Source: an uncultured bacterium (GTDB lineage Bacteria; Bacteroidota; Bacteroidia; Bacteroidales; CAIXTV01). From it: DNA of 43,058 nucleotides. The translations under genes and the position numbers were made by a program. Where the stretch lies: assembly GCA_903922465.1 (NCBI GenBank), contig CAIXTV010000228.1:1-43058 (forward strand), written 5' to 3'. How positions within the stretch are numbered: the stretch's first letter is position 1; each line of letters begins with the position of its first letter. The notes beneath the pieces were generated by a model. It did not search any database, was not told the origin of the DNA, and saw only the letters and a list, made by a program, of their open reading frames with translations. Shown piece after piece: positions 10,301 to 21,868 of the stretch.

Positions 10301-11649
10301 GCTTGAATCCCTAATCTATGGAGAGTAGGAGCACGATTTAACATTACTGGATGTCCTTTCAAAATATTTTCAAGAATATCCCATACAACTGAATCTTTAC
10401 GATCCACAATTTTCTTTGCAGACTTAACAGTTTTCACAATACCTCTTTCAAGCATTTTTCGAATAATAAAAGGCTTAAAAAGTTCAGATGCCATTTCTTT
10501 TGGCAATCCGCATTCATTGAGTTTAAGTTCAGGTCCAACCACAATTACCGAACGTCCTGAATAATCAACACGTTTTCCAAGTAAGTTTTGACGGAAACGA
10601 CCTTGTTTTCCTTTCAAACTATCGCTTAATGACTTTAAAGGTCTATTTGATTCTGTTTTCACAGAGTTTGCTTTCCTTGAATTATCAAATAATGAATCTA
10701 CTGCTTCTTGAAGCATACGTTTTTCATTTCTTAAAATAACATCAGGTGCTTTTATTTCTATCAGACGTTTAAGCCTATTGTTACGAATAATAACTCTTCT
10801 GTATAAATCATTTAAGTCAGAAGTAGCAAATCTGCCCCCATCCAAAGGAACAAGAGGACGGAGTTCAGGTGGAATAACTGGCACAACCTTAACAATCATC
10901 CATTCTGGTCGATTTTCAATATTTTTTCTTGCCTCACGAAAGGCTTCAAAAACTTGTAATCTTTTTAGAGCTTCTGTTTTTCTTTGTTGAGATGTTTCAG
11001 TACTTGCTTTGTATCTTAAATCAAATGATACTTGATCTAAATCAATGCGGTTAAGTAAATCATAAAGAGCATCTGCACCCATTTTAGCGATGAACTTAGC
11101 TGGGTCTTTATCATCCAATAATTGATTTTCTTTTGGTAAAGCATCAATAATTGCAAAATATTCTTCTTCAGAGAGAAAGTCCAAATACTTAATTCCTTCT
11201 ATTTCTTTAATCCCTGAATTGATTACCACATATTTTTCATAATATATGATAGAATCTATTTTTTTTGATGGAAGACCTAATAAGGCACCAATTTTATTTG
11301 GGAGGGAGCGGAAAAACCAGATATGGGCAACAGGTACAACAAGTTGTATGTGACCCATACGTTCACGTCTAACTTTTTTTTCTGTAACTTCCACACCACA
11401 TCTATCACAAACTATACCTTTATAGCGTATACGTTTATACTTACCGCAATGACATTCCCAATCTTTTACCGGTCCAAATATTCTTTCGCAGAATAAACCA
11501 TCACGCTCAGGTTTATATGTACGGTAGTTTATTGTTTCTGGTTTTGTTACTTCCCCTCTTGATTGTTCAAGTATTGATTCTGGAGAAGCTAAACTGATTG
11601 TAATTTTATTATAATCGTTTTTTATATTAATATCTTTTCTGAAAGCCAT
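7357..11649 (-). CDS. rpoC: DNA-directed RNA polymerase subunit beta'
   Basis: [15 protein letters not shown] active-site motif, [24 protein letters not shown] Zn site, 1430 aa. Confidence 0.99.
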   Translation of the reverse strand: MAFRKDINIKNDYNKITISLASPESILEQSRGEVTKPETINYRTYKPERDGLFCERIFGPVKDWECHCGKYKRIRYKGIVCDRCGVEVTEKKVRRERMGHIQLVVPVAHIWFFRSLPNKIGALLGLPSKKIDSIIYYEKYVVINSGIKEIEGIKYLDFLSEEEYFAIIDALPKENQLLDDKDPAKFIAKMGADALYDLLNRIDLDQVSFDLRYKASTETSQQRKTEALKRLQVFEAFREARKNIENRPEWMIVKVVPVIPPELRPLVPLDGGRFATSDLNDLYRRVIIRNNRLKRLIEIKAPDVILRNEKRMLQEAVDSLFDNSRKANSVKTESNRPLKSLSDSLKGKQGRFRQNLLGKRVDYSGRSVIVVGPELKLNECGLPKEMASELFKPFIIRKMLERGIVKTVKSAKKIVDRKDSVVWDILENILKGHPVMLNRAPTLHRLGIQAFQPRLVEGKAIRLHPLVCTAFNADFDGDQMAVHVPLGNSAILEAQLLMLASHNILNPANGAPITVPSQDMVLGLYYITKSRTSTVENPIRCEGKSFYSPEEVIIAYNENKIDLHTLIKVKINEYNLDTKDFELKTIDTTVGRVLFNQVVPLEYGYINQILTKKALRDIIGDILKKTGTAKTAKFLDDIKEMGFEMAFKGGLSFNLGDVIVPEIKEKLVADANLEVDEITNSYYEGFITNNERYNQIIDIWTHTNSRLTNTLMEKMAKDKDGFNSVYMMLDSGARGSKEQIRQLCGMRGLMAKPQKSAAQGGEIIENPILSNFKEGLTVLEYFISTHGARKGLADTALKTADAGYLTRRLVDVSQDVIISQQDCGTLRGLSTGALKKNEEIVESLFDRILGRTSLHDIYHPQTGELIIEAGKELTEAISQKIEDSPIDEVEIRSVLTCESKQGVCAKCYGRNLATGQMVQKGEAVGVIAAQSIGEPGTQLTLRTFHVGGTAGNVAINSKIEAKYEGILEIDELRSVSYKNADGQKNDIILGRSAEMRIVDQNTGITLASGNLPYGANLYVKNGDIVTKGTLISDWDPFNAVILSEVSGKVHFEDIIENITFRIESDEQTGYHDKVIIESRQKSKNPAIHILSADNEVMKNYDIPVGSHIVVEKNKKIQAGDILVKIPRTFGKSGDITGGLPRVTELFEARNPSDPAIVSEIDGVVTFNKKLKRGNREVVITSKTGEEKHYLISTSKQILAQENDFVKAGTPLSEGAITPSNILAIKGPMKVQEYIVNEIQEVYRLQGVKINDKHFEVIVRQMMRKVEIEDPGDTKFLEGELVNKLAFQDENDWIFGKKVVMNAGESLNFKPGQIISARRLRDENSLLKRKDKKAVESRDAQPATALQVLQGITRASLQTRSWLSAASFQETTKVLTEAAINAKSDNLLGLKENVITGHLIPAGTGLREYENLIVGSKEEFEILLASKASEK

Positions 11650-11678
11650 ATGTTTTATTAATAGTGTTTATAAATGAC

Positions 11679-11703
11679 GGGATAGATTTATTTAACCTAT
11701 CCC
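11679..11703. other. Hairpin in rpoB-rpoC spacer
   Basis: gggatag-11 nt-ctatccc inverted repeat inside the 64-nt spacer; no T-tract on the minus strand. Confidence 0.45.
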
Positions 11704-11713
11704 ATTCAGAAAA

Positions 11714-14700
11714 TTAATCAAAGGAAATATTTAATCCTAAACCTCTAAGCTCATGAATCAAGACATTGAAAGATTCTGGCACACCAGGAACCGGAAGGTT
11801 TTCACCTTTCACAAGTGCTTCATAAGCTTTAGCTCTTCCAATTACGTCATCTGATTTGAATGTTAGAACTTCTTGTAAGATATTTGCTGCACCAAAAGCT
11901 TCGAGTGCCCAAACTTCCATTTCCCCAAATCTTTGTCCTCCAAATTGTGCTTTCCCACCAAGAGGTTGCTGAGTGATTAATGAATATGGTCCTATAGAAC
12001 GTGCATGCATTTTATCGTCTACCATGTGATGAAGTTTGAGCATGTAAATATACCCAACAGTTGCAGGTTGATGAAATCTTTCACCTGTTCCACCATCATA
12101 AAGATAAACGCTACCATTTTCAGGTAATCCAGCTTGCACTAAATAGTCATTTATTTCTTGAACTGATGCACCATCAAAAATTGGAGTTGTAAATTTCATA
12201 CCCAATTTCTTTCCAACCCAACCAAGTACAGTTTCATAAATTTGTCCAAGGTTCATACGAGAAGGAACACCTAATGGATTTAATACAACATCAACTGGTG
12301 TACCGTCTTCGAGGAATGGCATGTCTTCTTCACGTACAATTTTTGCAACAATACCCTTATTACCGTGACGACCAGCCATTTTATCACCAACCTTAAGTTT
12401 TCGTTTTTTTGCTATATAAACTTTTGCCATTTGAATGATTCCACTTGGCAAGTCGTCACCAACTGTCGCAACAAATTTTTGGCGTGTATATATTCCAAAA
12501 TATTCTTTATGCTTAATGATATAATTATTGATAAGTTCTTTTATCAAATCATTTTTATCACTATCAGATGTCCATTTATTTGGATTAACATTTAAAAAGT
12601 CGATTCCCGAAATTATTTTTTGAGTATATTTTGTGCCTTTTGCAACAACATTCTCCTTGAAAATATTATGAACACCCTGAGAAGATTTACCATTCAATAA
12701 AACCATCAACTTATCGGTAAGTTTTAATTTAAGGTTTTGAGTATTCTGGTTATATGATTCTTCAAAGTCCTTTAATAAATCTTTTTCTTTTCCTTTAGAC
12801 TTTTTATCTTTAATTACTTTTGAAAATAGTTTTTTATTGATAACAACGCCTTTCATAGAAGGAGGAGCTTTTAATGATGCATCCTTTACGTCTCCGGCTT
12901 TGTCTCCAAATATTGCTCTTAAAAGTTTTTCTTCAGGAGTTGGATCTGATTCTCCTTTTGGAGTAATCTTTCCTATTAATATATCTCCCTCTATTACTTC
13001 TGCCCCAATTCTGATAAGTCCATTCTCATCTAAATCTTTTGTTGCTTCTGCGCTCACATTTGGGATATCACTAGTAAGTTCTTCTAAACCACGTTTTGTT
13101 TCTCGAACTTCTAATGTAAACTCTTCAATATGAATTGAAGTAAAGATATCTTCTTTAACTACTTTTTCTGAAATCACAATTGCATCTTCGAAATTATATC
13201 CTTTCCATGGCATAAATGCAACCATTAAGTTTCTTCCTAAAGCAAGTTCCCCTTCTTTTGTTGAATATCCTTCACAAAGTACTTGACCTTTTACAACTTT
13301 ATCCCCTTTCTTTACAATGGGTTTCAAATTAACACAAGTATTCTGATTTGTTCTGGCAAATTTGGTTAGTTTATATACTTTAACATCTTCTTCAAAACTG
13401 ACTAATCTTTCATCTTCTTTGCGATTATAACGAATTGCTATTTGAATAGAATCTACGTATTGAACTATCCCATCACCTTCTGCATTAATTAAAACTCGAG
13501 AATCTTTTGCAACATCGGCTTCAATACCTGTTCCAACAATGGATTGTTCTGTGCTAATTAAAGGAACAGCCTGACGCATCATATTTGATCCCATCAATGC
13601 ACGATTTGCATCATCATGTTCAAGGAACGGAATTAACGATGCAGCAATTGAAGCTATCTGGTTAGGTGCAATATCCATCAAAGCCACCTTAGTTTTTTCA
13701 ACAATTGGATAATCAGCTTGGAATCGAGCTTTTATTTTATTTGATGCTAAGTAATTATTTTCAGTTACAGGAGTAGTTGCTTGAGTTATAATATTACTTT
13801 CTTCTTCTTCGGCACTATAATATATCGGCTTTTCTTCGGAAACAACTCTTCCTTCCTCAATCTTAACATATGGAGTTTCAATAAATCCAAGCTTATTAAT
13901 TTTAGCATAAACACAAAGAGATGAAATTAATCCAATGTTCGGTCCCTCTGGAGTTTCAATTGTACATAATCTACCATAGTGGGTATAATGAACATCACGA
14001 ACCTCAAATCCTGCTCTTTCTCGAGACAACCCTCCTGGTCCTAAAGCAGAAATTCTCCTTTTATGAGTAATTTCGGCCAAAGGATTAGTTTGATCCATGA
14101 ACTGTGAAAGTTGATTAGTTCCAAAGAATGAATTAATAACTGATGATAGTGTTTTAGCATTAATTAAATCCATTGGAGTAAAAACTTCATTATCCCTAAC
14201 GTTCATTCTCTCACGAATTGTCCTTGCCATGCGAGCTAACCCAACACCAAATTGCATATACAATTGTTCACCAACAGTTCTAACTCTACGATTACTTAAA
14301 TGGTCAATATCATCAACTTCAGCTTTTGCATTAATAAGCTCAATCAAGTATTTTATGATATATATAATATCTTCTTTAGTGAGAATTTTCGTATTAGAAG
14401 GTACATCAAGGTTAAGTTTTTTATTTATCCTATAACGCCCAACATCCCCTAAATCGTATCTTTTATCTGAGAAGAAAAGCTTTTCAATAACTCCTCTTGC
14501 TGTCTCTTCGTCAGGAGGCTCAGCATTTCTTAGCTGACGATAAATATATTCTACTGCTTCTTTTTCTGAATTTGCAGTATCTTTTTGTAAGGTATTGAAA
14601 ATAATTGAATAATCAATATCTTCACCTTCCTTAAATTTATGTAATAAAATGGTTTTAATTCCCGCATCAACAATTAAGTCAATATGCTTAACATCTAGTT

Positions 14701-15520
14701 CTGTTTCACGATCAATCAAGACCTCAGTTCTTTCAATGGATACAACTTCACCGGTATCCTCATCAACGAAATCTTCTACCCAAGTTCTAACAACACGAGC
14801 CGCAAGTTTCTGACCAACTACTTTTTTAAGATTAACTTTAGAAACTTTAATTTCATCAGCTAATCCAAATATTTCTAAAATATCTTTATCTGTTTCATAA
14901 CCAATTGCCCGAAGCAAAGTAGTAATTGGTAATTTTTTCTTTCTATCAATGTAAGCATACATTACATTGTTTATGTCTGTAGTAAACTCCATCCACGAAC
15001 CTTTAAAAGGAATAATTCTAGCAGAATAAAGTTGTGTTCCATTAGCATGTAAACTAGTTCCAAAAAAAACCCCAGGGGATCTATGCAACTGAGAAACTAC
15101 AACTCTCTCAGCCCCATTAATAATGAATGTACCTTTAGGAGTCATATAAGGTATCATTCCAAGATAAACGTCTTGAATTATTGTTTCAAAATCTTCATGA
15201 TCTGGATCAGTACAATATAATTTAAGTTTTGCTTTGAAAGGAACGCAATAAGTAAGTCCTCTTTCAATACATTCCTCAGTAGTGTATCGCGGCGGATCAA
15301 CAAAATAATCTAAAAATTCGAGGACAAAATTGTTACGCGCATCAGTTATAGGAAAGTTTTCTGCGAAAACTTTATATAACCCTTCATTAATCCTATCCTC
15401 AGGATTAGTTTCCAATTGAAAAAATTCCTGGAATGATTTAAGTTGAATTTCAAGAAAATCCGGATATGGAACTGATTTTATTGATGCGAAATTGATTCGT
15501 TGCAAATTTTGAGTAGCCAA
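11714..15520 (-). CDS. rpoB: DNA-directed RNA polymerase subunit beta
   Basis: [83 protein letters not shown]. Confidence 0.99.
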   Translation of the reverse strand: MATQNLQRINFASIKSVPYPDFLEIQLKSFQEFFQLETNPEDRINEGLYKVFAENFPITDARNNFVLEFLDYFVDPPRYTTEECIERGLTYCVPFKAKLKLYCTDPDHEDFETIIQDVYLGMIPYMTPKGTFIINGAERVVVSQLHRSPGVFFGTSLHANGTQLYSARIIPFKGSWMEFTTDINNVMYAYIDRKKKLPITTLLRAIGYETDKDILEIFGLADEIKVSKVNLKKVVGQKLAARVVRTWVEDFVDEDTGEVVSIERTEVLIDRETELDVKHIDLIVDAGIKTILLHKFKEGEDIDYSIIFNTLQKDTANSEKEAVEYIYRQLRNAEPPDEETARGVIEKLFFSDKRYDLGDVGRYRINKKLNLDVPSNTKILTKEDIIYIIKYLIELINAKAEVDDIDHLSNRRVRTVGEQLYMQFGVGLARMARTIRERMNVRDNEVFTPMDLINAKTLSSVINSFFGTNQLSQFMDQTNPLAEITHKRRISALGPGGLSRERAGFEVRDVHYTHYGRLCTIETPEGPNIGLISSLCVYAKINKLGFIETPYVKIEEGRVVSEEKPIYYSAEEEESNIITQATTPVTENNYLASNKIKARFQADYPIVEKTKVALMDIAPNQIASIAASLIPFLEHDDANRALMGSNMMRQAVPLISTEQSIVGTGIEADVAKDSRVLINAEGDGIVQYVDSIQIAIRYNRKEDERLVSFEEDVKVYKLTKFARTNQNTCVNLKPIVKKGDKVVKGQVLCEGYSTKEGELALGRNLMVAFMPWKGYNFEDAIVISEKVVKEDIFTSIHIEEFTLEVRETKRGLEELTSDIPNVSAEATKDLDENGLIRIGAEVIEGDILIGKITPKGESDPTPEEKLLRAIFGDKAGDVKDASLKAPPSMKGVVINKKLFSKVIKDKKSKGKEKDLLKDFEESYNQNTQNLKLKLTDKLMVLLNGKSSQGVHNIFKENVVAKGTKYTQKIISGIDFLNVNPNKWTSDSDKNDLIKELINNYIIKHKEYFGIYTRQKFVATVGDDLPSGIIQMAKVYIAKKRKLKVGDKMAGRHGNKGIVAKIVREEDMPFLEDGTPVDVVLNPLGVPSRMNLGQIYETVLGWVGKKLGMKFTTPIFDGASVQEINDYLVQAGLPENGSVYLYDGGTGERFHQPATVGYIYMLKLHHMVDDKMHARSIGPYSLITQQPLGGKAQFGGQRFGEMEVWALEAFGAANILQEVLTFKSDDVIGRAKAYEALVKGENLPVPGVPESFNVLIHELRGLGLNISFD

Positions 15521-15563
15521 GGTTAAAATATTTAAGTTAAGAAGTTAAAATTAATTATAGCAG

Positions 15564-15603
15564 TAAAGACTTCTCCCTTTACAGGAAGAAGTCCACTACT
15601 TTA
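15564..15603. promoter_or_regulatory. Hairpin in rplL-rpoB spacer, possible attenuator/processing site
   Basis: gacttct...agaagtc inverted repeat, extended imperfectly by agtaaag / actacttta, in the rplL-rpoB intergenic gap. Confidence 0.4.
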
Positions 15604-15621
15604 CATCAATAAGATTATTCT

Positions 15622-16002
15622 TTACTTAATCTCCACCTCAGCACCAGCTTCTTCTAATTGAGATTTCAACGCTTCAGCTTCATTTTTCGTTACGCCTTCT
15701 TTAATTGGTTTTGGTGCTGCGTCAACTAACTCTTTAGCTTCTTTTAAGCCAAGGCTTGTGAGTTCTTTTACTAATTTTACTACAGCTAATTTTGATTGTC
15801 CTGCGAATTTTAAAATTACATCAAAACTGGTTTTTTCTTCTGCTGCGGCATCAGCGCCACTAGCAGCAGGGCCAGCTGCAACAACTGCAGTAGCAGCTGC
15901 TGGTTCAATTCCATATTCGTCTTTTAAAATCTGTGCTAATTCGTTAACTTCTTTTACGGTCAAATTAACTAATTGTTCTGCAAAAGCTTTTAAATCTGCC
16001 AT
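15622..16002 (-). CDS. rplL: 50S ribosomal protein L7/L12
   Basis: [70 protein letters not shown]. Confidence 0.98.
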   Translation of the reverse strand: MADLKAFAEQLVNLTVKEVNELAQILKDEYGIEPAAATAVVAAGPAASGADAAAEEKTSFDVILKFAGQSKLAVVKLVKELTSLGLKEAKELVDAAPKPIKEGVTKNEAEALKSQLEEAGAEVEIK

Positions 16003-16035
16003 TTCTATTTATTTTTAAATTGTTTAAATTAATTT

Positions 16036-16551
16036 TTATTTTTCTGATAAAGTTTTAACTATACCGGCTAGGGTATGTTTTCCTGATTGCAATGCAGAAA
16101 TAACATTTGTCACAGGTGATTGTAATAACGCAATAACTTCACCTATCATTTCGTTCTTTGTTTTGATACTTGCAAGAACGTCAAGTAAGTTATCACCAGT
16201 ATATATACTTTCCTCAATAAAAGCAGCTTTTATTGCTGGTTTTAAAGCTTTCTTCCTAAATTCTTTTATAAGTTTAGCAGGAAGACTACTTGTATCAGAA
16301 AGCATAATTGAAGTAGGTCCATTCAAAAAGGGATAAATATCTTCAAAATTTTTCCCTGATTGATCCATTGCACGCTTTAGCAATGTGTTTTTTACTACTT
16401 GGAGTTTTACATCTTTTTTGAAACACAATCTTCGAAAATTATTGATAGTTTCAACATTTAGATTTGAAGTATCAGTAATATATACGTTACTATATGTGTT
16501 TAGAAGAGTTGTAATAGACTCAACAAGTTGATTTTTATCGTCTTTTCTCAT
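16036..16551 (-). CDS. rplJ: 50S ribosomal protein L10
   Basis: Listed ORF begins at 16608 and overlaps rplA. Met20 at 16551 (MRKDDKNQLVESITTLLNTYSN) fits a usual L10 start and removes the overlap. Confidence 0.93.
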   Translation of the reverse strand: MRKDDKNQLVESITTLLNTYSNVYITDTSNLNVETINNFRRLCFKKDVKLQVVKNTLLKRAMDQSGKNFEDIYPFLNGPTSIMLSDTSSLPAKLIKEFRKKALKPAIKAAFIEESIYTGDNLLDVLASIKTKNEMIGEVIALLQSPVTNVISALQSGKHTLAGIVKTLSEK

Positions 16552-16585
16552 GTCTGTTATTTTTTTCGCAGTTTTTGAAAAGTAA

Positions 16586-17278
16586 CTAAGTAATCGATTT
16601 TGGTTCAACCTGAATACCCATGCTCATCGTACTTGAAAGGTAAATACTTTTAATATAGGTACCTTTAGCAGCAGCTGGCTTCAGTTTGACAATAGATGAT
16701 AGTAATTCCTTCGCATTCTCCGCAATTTTTTCATCATTAAAAGATACCTTAGCTACAGAAGAATGAACTATTCCATACTTATCAACTTTAAAATCTATTT
16801 TCCCCGCTTTAACTTCTAATACAGCTTTACCAACTTCCATTGTAACTGTACCAGTTTTTGGGTTAGGCATCAACCCACGAGGTCCCAAAATTTTGCCTAA
16901 GGCGCCGATTTTTGGCATTATGCTAGGCATTGTGATAATAACATCAACATCTGTCCAGCCTTCCTTGATTTTCTGAATATATTCATCAAGTCCATAATAA
17001 TCTGCACCTGCAGCTTTAGCTTCATCCTCTTTATCAGGGGTGCATAGAACCAAAACCTTAATAGTCTTACCAGTTCCATGAGGAAGAGTAACAATTCCTC
17101 TTACCATCTGATTAGCTTTTCGAGGGTCAACTCCTAAACGAACATCAAGATCAACAGAAGCATCAAATTTTGTAGAAGTGATGTTTTTGACAATCTTTAC
17201 TGCATCAGTCAAAGAATATACCGCGTTTTTATCGAATTTCGTTAAAGCCTCTTTTCGTTTTTTTGAAATTTTAGCCAT
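16586..17278 (-). CDS. rplA: 50S ribosomal protein L1
   Basis: [42 protein letters not shown]. Confidence 0.98.
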   Translation of the reverse strand: MAKISKKRKEALTKFDKNAVYSLTDAVKIVKNITSTKFDASVDLDVRLGVDPRKANQMVRGIVTLPHGTGKTIKVLVLCTPDKEDEAKAAGADYYGLDEYIQKIKEGWTDVDVIITMPSIMPKIGALGKILGPRGLMPNPKTGTVTMEVGKAVLEVKAGKIDFKVDKYGIVHSSVAKVSFNDEKIAENAKELLSSIVKLKPAAAKGTYIKSIYLSSTMSMGIQVEPKSIT

Positions 17279-17314
17279 TTTTTTTTAATTGCAGTTAATT
17301 TTAATTTATAACTG

Positions 17315-17761
17315 TTATTTATTCTCAAAAGGAGAAGTTCCTTTTATAGTAAATCCCATACTCCTTGCAGTTCCGGCTACCATTTTCATGGCTGATTCAA
17401 CCGTAAATGCATTTAGGTCAGGCATTTTTGATTCAGCTATCTCTTTTACATCATCCCAAGTTACAGAAGCTACTTTATTCCTATTAGGTTCAGGAGAACC
17501 CTTTTTCATTTTAGTAATTTCTAATAACTGTATAGCCACAGGCGGATTTTTAATGATAAAATCAAAAGATTTATCTTTAAAAACAGTAATGATAACAGGT
17601 AATACTTTTCCAGCTTTATCTTGCGTACGAGCATTAAACTGTTTACAAAACTCCATGATATTAACTCCTTTTGAACCTAACGCAGGTCCTATCGGAGGTG
17701 AAGGATTAGCTGCTCCCCCTTTGATCTGTAATTTAATAAGCCCACTTACTTCTTTTGCCAT
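17315..17761 (-). CDS. rplK: 50S ribosomal protein L11
   Basis: [48 protein letters not shown]. Confidence 0.98.
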   Translation of the reverse strand: MAKEVSGLIKLQIKGGAANPSPPIGPALGSKGVNIMEFCKQFNARTQDKAGKVLPVIITVFKDKSFDFIIKNPPVAIQLLEITKMKKGSPEPNRNKVASVTWDDVKEIAESKMPDLNAFTVESAMKMVAGTARSMGFTIKGTSPFENK

Positions 17762-17800
17762 AGTAACATTTTTTTTTAATTTACAAACCTTATCAGCAAA

Positions 17801-18343
17801 TTATTCCTTTTCAACTTGTGTGAAACTTAACTCAAGAGGAGTCTTTCTTCCAAAAATCTTTACCATAACTTTTAGTTTTTTCTTTTCTTCGTTTATTTCT
17901 TCGATTACTCCACTAAAACTATTGAATGGTCCATCAATTACAGTAACAGATTCTCCAAGAATAAAATTCACATTGACTTCTTCTCCCTGCTCCAAAAGCT
18001 CATCAATTTTACCAAGAATACGATTCACTTCACTAGGCCTCATTGGGACCGGCTCTCCTTTAGAACCTAAAAATCCCAAAACACTAGGGATATTCTTAAT
18101 AATGTGAGGTATTTCACCTACTAAACACGCTTCTATTAATACGTAACCTGGAAAATAGTTACGTTCTTTAGCAAGTTTTTTACCATTCCTTACTTGATAT
18201 ACTTTCTCGGTAGGGATTAATATTTGCGAAATATATTCAGCTAGATTCAGGCGACTAATTTCACTTTCCAGGTATTGTTTTACCTTTTTTTCGTTACCTG
18301 TAATCGCTCTGACTACATACCACTTTTTAAGTATTTCGCTCAT
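17801..18343 (-). CDS. nusG: Transcription termination/antitermination protein NusG
   Basis: KKWYVVRAITGNEKKVKQYLE; FPGYVLIEA; KOW segment ESVTVIDGPFNSFSGVIEEIN. Start likely Met7 (18343) of the listed ORF. Confidence 0.96.
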   Translation of the reverse strand: MSEILKKWYVVRAITGNEKKVKQYLESEISRLNLAEYISQILIPTEKVYQVRNGKKLAKERNYFPGYVLIEACLVGEIPHIIKNIPSVLGFLGSKGEPVPMRPSEVNRILGKIDELLEQGEEVNVNFILGESVTVIDGPFNSFSGVIEEINEEKKKLKVMVKIFGRKTPLELSFTQVEKE

Positions 18344-18480
18344 ATTAATTTTCGACTTCAATGAGGGTGAACAATTTGCTTGAACATTATAATATAACTA
18401 TATTCAATTTTTAATAGTTTAAAGTTATGGAAGCTAACATTAAAAAACTATTAATCTAATCAAATACGATGATATTCCAT

Positions 18481-18732
18481 TTAACTAAAGAACCAATAAT
18501 AAAACCCCAATATTCCTCTCCACACTGTTGAGGCTGCCGTTGGATCTTCTTTATTTAAACTGCCGTGAATTCCAAATGCCATATCGAACAAGAAAATCAC
18601 AACAGCAATAATAAGTGATGCAATAGATACTACTAAAGCACTACTTTGTAACTCACTCCATGAAGGCCACGAAACTTTATTCATAAGTTCATCGTAGCTT
18701 TCTTTAATATAATTTATTATTTTTTTGAACAT
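18481..18732 (-). CDS. secE: Preprotein translocase subunit SecE
   Basis: YIKESYDELMNKVSWPSWSELQSSALVV, single TM; located between tRNA-Trp and nusG. Confidence 0.92.
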   Translation of the reverse strand: MFKKIINYIKESYDELMNKVSWPSWSELQSSALVVSIASLIIAVVIFLFDMAFGIHGSLNKEDPTAASTVWRGILGFYYWFFS

Positions 18733-18748
18733 TGTATTAATTCTTATG

Positions 18749-18821
18749 CACGGGAGGAAGGATTTGAACCCTCAACCAATGGTTTTGGAGACCACTACTC
18801 TACCAATTGAGCTACTCCCGT
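18749..18821 (-). tRNA. tRNA-Trp (CCA)
   Basis: Reverse complement ACGGGAGTAGCTCAATTGGTAGAGTAGTGGTCTCCAAAACCATTGGTTGAGGGTTCAAATCCTTCCTCCCGTG; 7-bp acceptor stem, anticodon CCA. Confidence 0.96.
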
Positions 18822-18865
18822 AAATTTCCACTTAGAAACGTCTAAGATGAAGCTTCTAAATAATA

Positions 18866-20053
18866 TTAATCAAGAATTTCTATTACTTGTCCAGCACCTA
18901 CTGTACGTCCACCTTCACGAATTGCAAAACGTAAATTTTTGCTCATTGCAATAGTAGAAAGTAAATGAACTTCAATAGTAGTATTGTCCCCAGGCATTAT
19001 CATTTCAACACCATCTGGTAAAAATATTTCACCAGTTACGTCAGTTGTTCGGAAATAAAATTGTGGTCTATATTTGTTATGGAAAGGAGTATGTCGTCCA
19101 CCTTCCTGAGTTTTTAAGACATAAACTTCAGCTTTAAATAATTTATGTGGTGTAACAGAACCTGGTTTAGCAATAACCATTCCTCTTCTAATTGCATCCT
19201 TGTCTATTCCACGAAGTAATAAGCCTGTATTATCACCTGCTTCACCTCTATCTAAAATCTTGCGAAACATTTCAACACCAGTTACTACCGATTTGAGTTT
19301 TTCTGCTCCCATTCCGATAATATCTACAGGATCTCCTGAGTTAATAACACCTGTTTCAATTCTTCCAGTTGCTACCGTTCCTCGACCCGTAATTGAAAAA
19401 ACATCTTCAATTGGCATTAAGAAGTCTTTATCTACATCTCTAGGAGGAATAGGTATATATGAATCAACAGCTGCCATTAACTCCATAATTTTATCAATCC
19501 ATTGTGGTTCTTTATTTAAACCACCTAAAGCGGATCCTCTAATTACAGGAGTTGTGTCACCATCAAATCCATAAAATGTTAAAAGTTCACGTATTTCCAT
19601 TTCAACAAGGTCTAATAATTCAGGATCATCAACCATGTCAACTTTATTCATGAAAACAACTAGTTTAGGAACTCCAACTTGGCGAGCTAACAAAATATGC
19701 TCACGCGTCTGAGGCATTGGTCCATCAGTAGCTGCAACAACTAAAATTGCTCCGTCCATCTGAGCAGCACCTGTTACCATGTTTTTTACATAATCAGCAT
19801 GACCAGGACAATCTACGTGTGCATAATGTCTGTTTTCTGTTGAATATTCAACGTGAGCTGTATTAATAGTTATCCCTCTTTCTTTTTCTTCAGGTGCGTT
19901 GTCAATAGAATCGAATGATCTAAACTCTGACAATCCCTTGTCTGCAAGTGTTAATGTAATAGCTGCAGTTAAAGTTGTTTTACCGTGATCGATATGACCA
20001 ATTGTGCCAACATTTACGTGGGGTTTGGAACGATCGAATTTTTCTTTTGCCAT
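18866..20053 (-). CDS. tuf: Elongation factor Tu
   Basis: [52 protein letters not shown]. Confidence 0.99.
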   Translation of the reverse strand: MAKEKFDRSKPHVNVGTIGHIDHGKTTLTAAITLTLADKGLSEFRSFDSIDNAPEEKERGITINTAHVEYSTENRHYAHVDCPGHADYVKNMVTGAAQMDGAILVVAATDGPMPQTREHILLARQVGVPKLVVFMNKVDMVDDPELLDLVEMEIRELLTFYGFDGDTTPVIRGSALGGLNKEPQWIDKIMELMAAVDSYIPIPPRDVDKDFLMPIEDVFSITGRGTVATGRIETGVINSGDPVDIIGMGAEKLKSVVTGVEMFRKILDRGEAGDNTGLLLRGIDKDAIRRGMVIAKPGSVTPHKLFKAEVYVLKTQEGGRHTPFHNKYRPQFYFRTTDVTGEIFLPDGVEMIMPGDNTTIEVHLLSTIAMSKNLRFAIREGGRTVGAGQVIEILD

Positions 20054-20108
20054 GTTGCTTAATGTTAAAATTGAATATATATACTTGTTTTAATTTAAAT
20101 AAAATTTG

Positions 20109-20180
20109 AGCCAATGACGAGAGTTGAACTCGTGACCCCTTCCTTACCAAGGAAGTGCTCTACCTCTGAGCTACATCGGC
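20109..20180 (-). tRNA. tRNA-Thr (GGT)
   Basis: GCCGATGTAGCTCAGAGGTAGAGCACTTCCTTGGTAAGGAAGGGGTCACGAGTTCAACTCTCGTCATTGGC; anticodon GGT. Confidence 0.96.
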
Positions 20181-20189
20181 TTTACTAAG

Positions 20190-20262
20190 AGCGGAAGACG
20201 GGGCTCGAACCCGCCACCTAAAGCTTGGAAGGCTTTCGCTCTACCAAATGAGCTACTTCCGC
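20190..20262 (-). tRNA. tRNA-Gly (TCC)
   Basis: GCGGAAGTAGCTCATTTGGTAGAGCGAAAGCCTTCCAAGCTTTAGGTGGCGGGTTCGAGCCCCGTCTTCCGC; anticodon TCC. Confidence 0.96.
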
Positions 20263-20272
20263 AAAAAAAATG

Positions 20273-20354
20273 TGGGGAGAGAAGGATTCGAACCTCCGAA
20301 GGCTGTGCCAACAGATTTACAGTCTGCCCCATTTGACCGCTCTGGTACCTCCCC
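20273..20354 (-). tRNA. tRNA-Tyr (GTA)
   Basis: Class II tRNA with long variable arm, GGGGAGGTACCAGAGCGGTCAAATGGGGCAGACTGTAAATCTGTTGGCACAGCCTTCGGAGGTTCGAATCCTTCTCTCCCC; anticodon GTA. Confidence 0.96.
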
Positions 20355-20369
20355 ATTTTTATTTAGCCG

Positions 20370-20443
20370 AGCCGATGGAGGGATTCGAACCCCCGACCAG
20401 CTGATTACAAATCAGCTGCTCTGGCCAACTGAGCTACATCGGC
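20370..20443 (-). tRNA. tRNA-Thr (TGT)
   Basis: GCCGATGTAGCTCAGTTGGCCAGAGCAGCTGATTTGTAATCAGCTGGTCGGGGGTTCGAATCCCTCCATCGGC; anticodon TGT. Confidence 0.96.
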
Positions 20444-20525
20444 AATATTTAAGAACATTTCCTTTTAATAATCTGAATAACATATTTCTAGATATATTAA
20501 TCACTTACCTCTATTAAAAGGTCTG

Positions 20526-20555
20526 CAAAGATATACAAGATATTTTAATAAACAA
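20526..20555 (-). promoter_or_regulatory. Bacteroidota housekeeping-sigma promoter of the tRNA/tuf/ribosomal cluster
   Basis: On the minus strand TTG-N19-TATCTTTG matches the TTG / TAnnTTTG consensus, just upstream of the first tRNA. Confidence 0.7.
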
Positions 20556-20576
20556 TAGTTTTGTCAAATATTTTTT

Positions 20577-20876
20577 TTATATTCCTTTAATTTTTTCTTT
20601 GTGTTTTGCTATTTGCTTCTTTAAAGCGTCAATAGCTGAGTCAACTGACTCTTCGAATGATTTAGTTTCTTTTTTTGCAAAAAGGTCATTTCCTCTGATT
20701 ACTAATCTAATTTCAGCTATCTTATTTTGAGTTTTTTCATTACTATCCAACCTAAGAGTAACGTCACTACCTATAATCCCATCATGTATTGTACTTAATT
20801 TACTTAGCTTTTCTTGAATAAATTCTTCGAGTTTTTTGTCAGTTTTAAATTTGACTGCATTAATATTAATATTCAT
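20577..20876 (-). CDS. hpf: Ribosome hibernation promoting factor / RaiA family
   Basis: 99 aa; INAVKFKTDKKLEEFIQEKLSKL...VDSAIDALKKQIAKHKEKI. Confidence 0.88.
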   Translation of the reverse strand: MNININAVKFKTDKKLEEFIQEKLSKLSTIHDGIIGSDVTLRLDSNEKTQNKIAEIRLVIRGNDLFAKKETKSFEESVDSAIDALKKQIAKHKEKIKGI

Positions 20877-20893
20877 TTTATCCTCCTTGTTAT

Positions 20894-21781
20894 TTATGCC
20901 CTTGGATGAGCGAATTTATATGTGTTTTTTAATTTAAATATTGTATTGTGTGTATATACTTGAGTTGATGATAAGCTAGAATGCCCGAGCAGTTCTTTGA
21001 TCGAATTGATATCCGCTCCATTATCTAACATATGAGTTGCAAACGTGTGACGAAGAACATGTGGACTTTTCTTTTTTATTGTAGTAATAAACTCCAGATA
21101 TTTTTTCACAATTCTATAAACAATTTTCGGATATAAACCATTTCCTTTCATGTTAACAAACAAAAAGTCACTTCTTTCATTTTTTGAAAACAATTTTCCT
21201 CTTATTTCAATATATTCTTTACACAATTTATTTAGCATAAAACCTAATGGAATAATACGTTCCTTTTTCCGTTTCCCCAAAACCTTAATTGTTGATTCGA
21301 TAATATTATAATCTAAAATCCTTAAATTAATAAGTTCGGATAAACGAATTCCAGTCCCATAAAATAATTCAATTATCAACTTATTTCTAATTAGCACAAA
21401 TTCATCTCCCGTTTCAAATTTAAAAAACAATTCTTCCATTTTGTCTTTTTCAACAAATGTAGGCAAGCGTTTTGTAGTTTTCAGTGAAAATACTTTTTCA
21501 AGAGGATTATTTTCGACTACCCCATTCTTAATAAGGAATTTAAAATAGCTTTTAAGTGAGGATAATTTCCTATTAATACTTTTAGGATTAATATTTTTTT
21601 CAAGGAGTTCAACTATCCATGAACGAATAATTTCTGAGGAAATATTTTTAATTACATATATATTGAAAGCCCCTTCAAAATAACAAATAGCTTCATCAAT
21701 ATCCGTACTATAAGCAATTATGGTATGGTTAGAAAGCTTTTTTTCAAATTTTAAATACTTTAAATATTCTTTTTTCATCAA
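20894..21781 (-). CDS. Tyrosine recombinase XerC/XerD-like
   Basis: YGTGIRLSELINLRILD, PHVLRHTFATHMLDNGADINSIKELLGHSSLSSTQVYTH catalytic residues. Confidence 0.93.
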   Translation of the reverse strand: MMKKEYLKYLKFEKKLSNHTIIAYSTDIDEAICYFEGAFNIYVIKNISSEIIRSWIVELLEKNINPKSINRKLSSLKSYFKFLIKNGVVENNPLEKVFSLKTTKRLPTFVEKDKMEELFFKFETGDEFVLIRNKLIIELFYGTGIRLSELINLRILDYNIIESTIKVLGKRKKERIIPLGFMLNKLCKEYIEIRGKLFSKNERSDFLFVNMKGNGLYPKIVYRIVKKYLEFITTIKKKSPHVLRHTFATHMLDNGADINSIKELLGHSSLSSTQVYTHNTIFKLKNTYKFAHPRA

Positions 21782-21868
21782 AAAAATTGCTTGATAGATT
21801 TAAATAAAAACGCATAAAAATACGAATTATTTCAATCCACAAGCAAGTTTTAAAAAATAAAAAATAGA

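Noticed and set aside
17289-18107. 272-aa plus-strand ORF
   Set aside because: Antisense to rplK and nusG, which are unambiguous; low-complexity hydrophobic translation.
20171-20517. ORFs over the tRNA cluster (61 aa minus, 89 aa plus)
   Set aside because: Fully overlap four well-formed tRNA genes; classic tRNA-derived false ORFs.
20894-21781. Xer-like recombinase as the integrase of a mobile element adjacent to tRNAs
   Set aside because: It lies in a compact co-oriented housekeeping gene set (rpsU-xer-hpf-tRNA), with no att repeats, cargo or phage genes visible.
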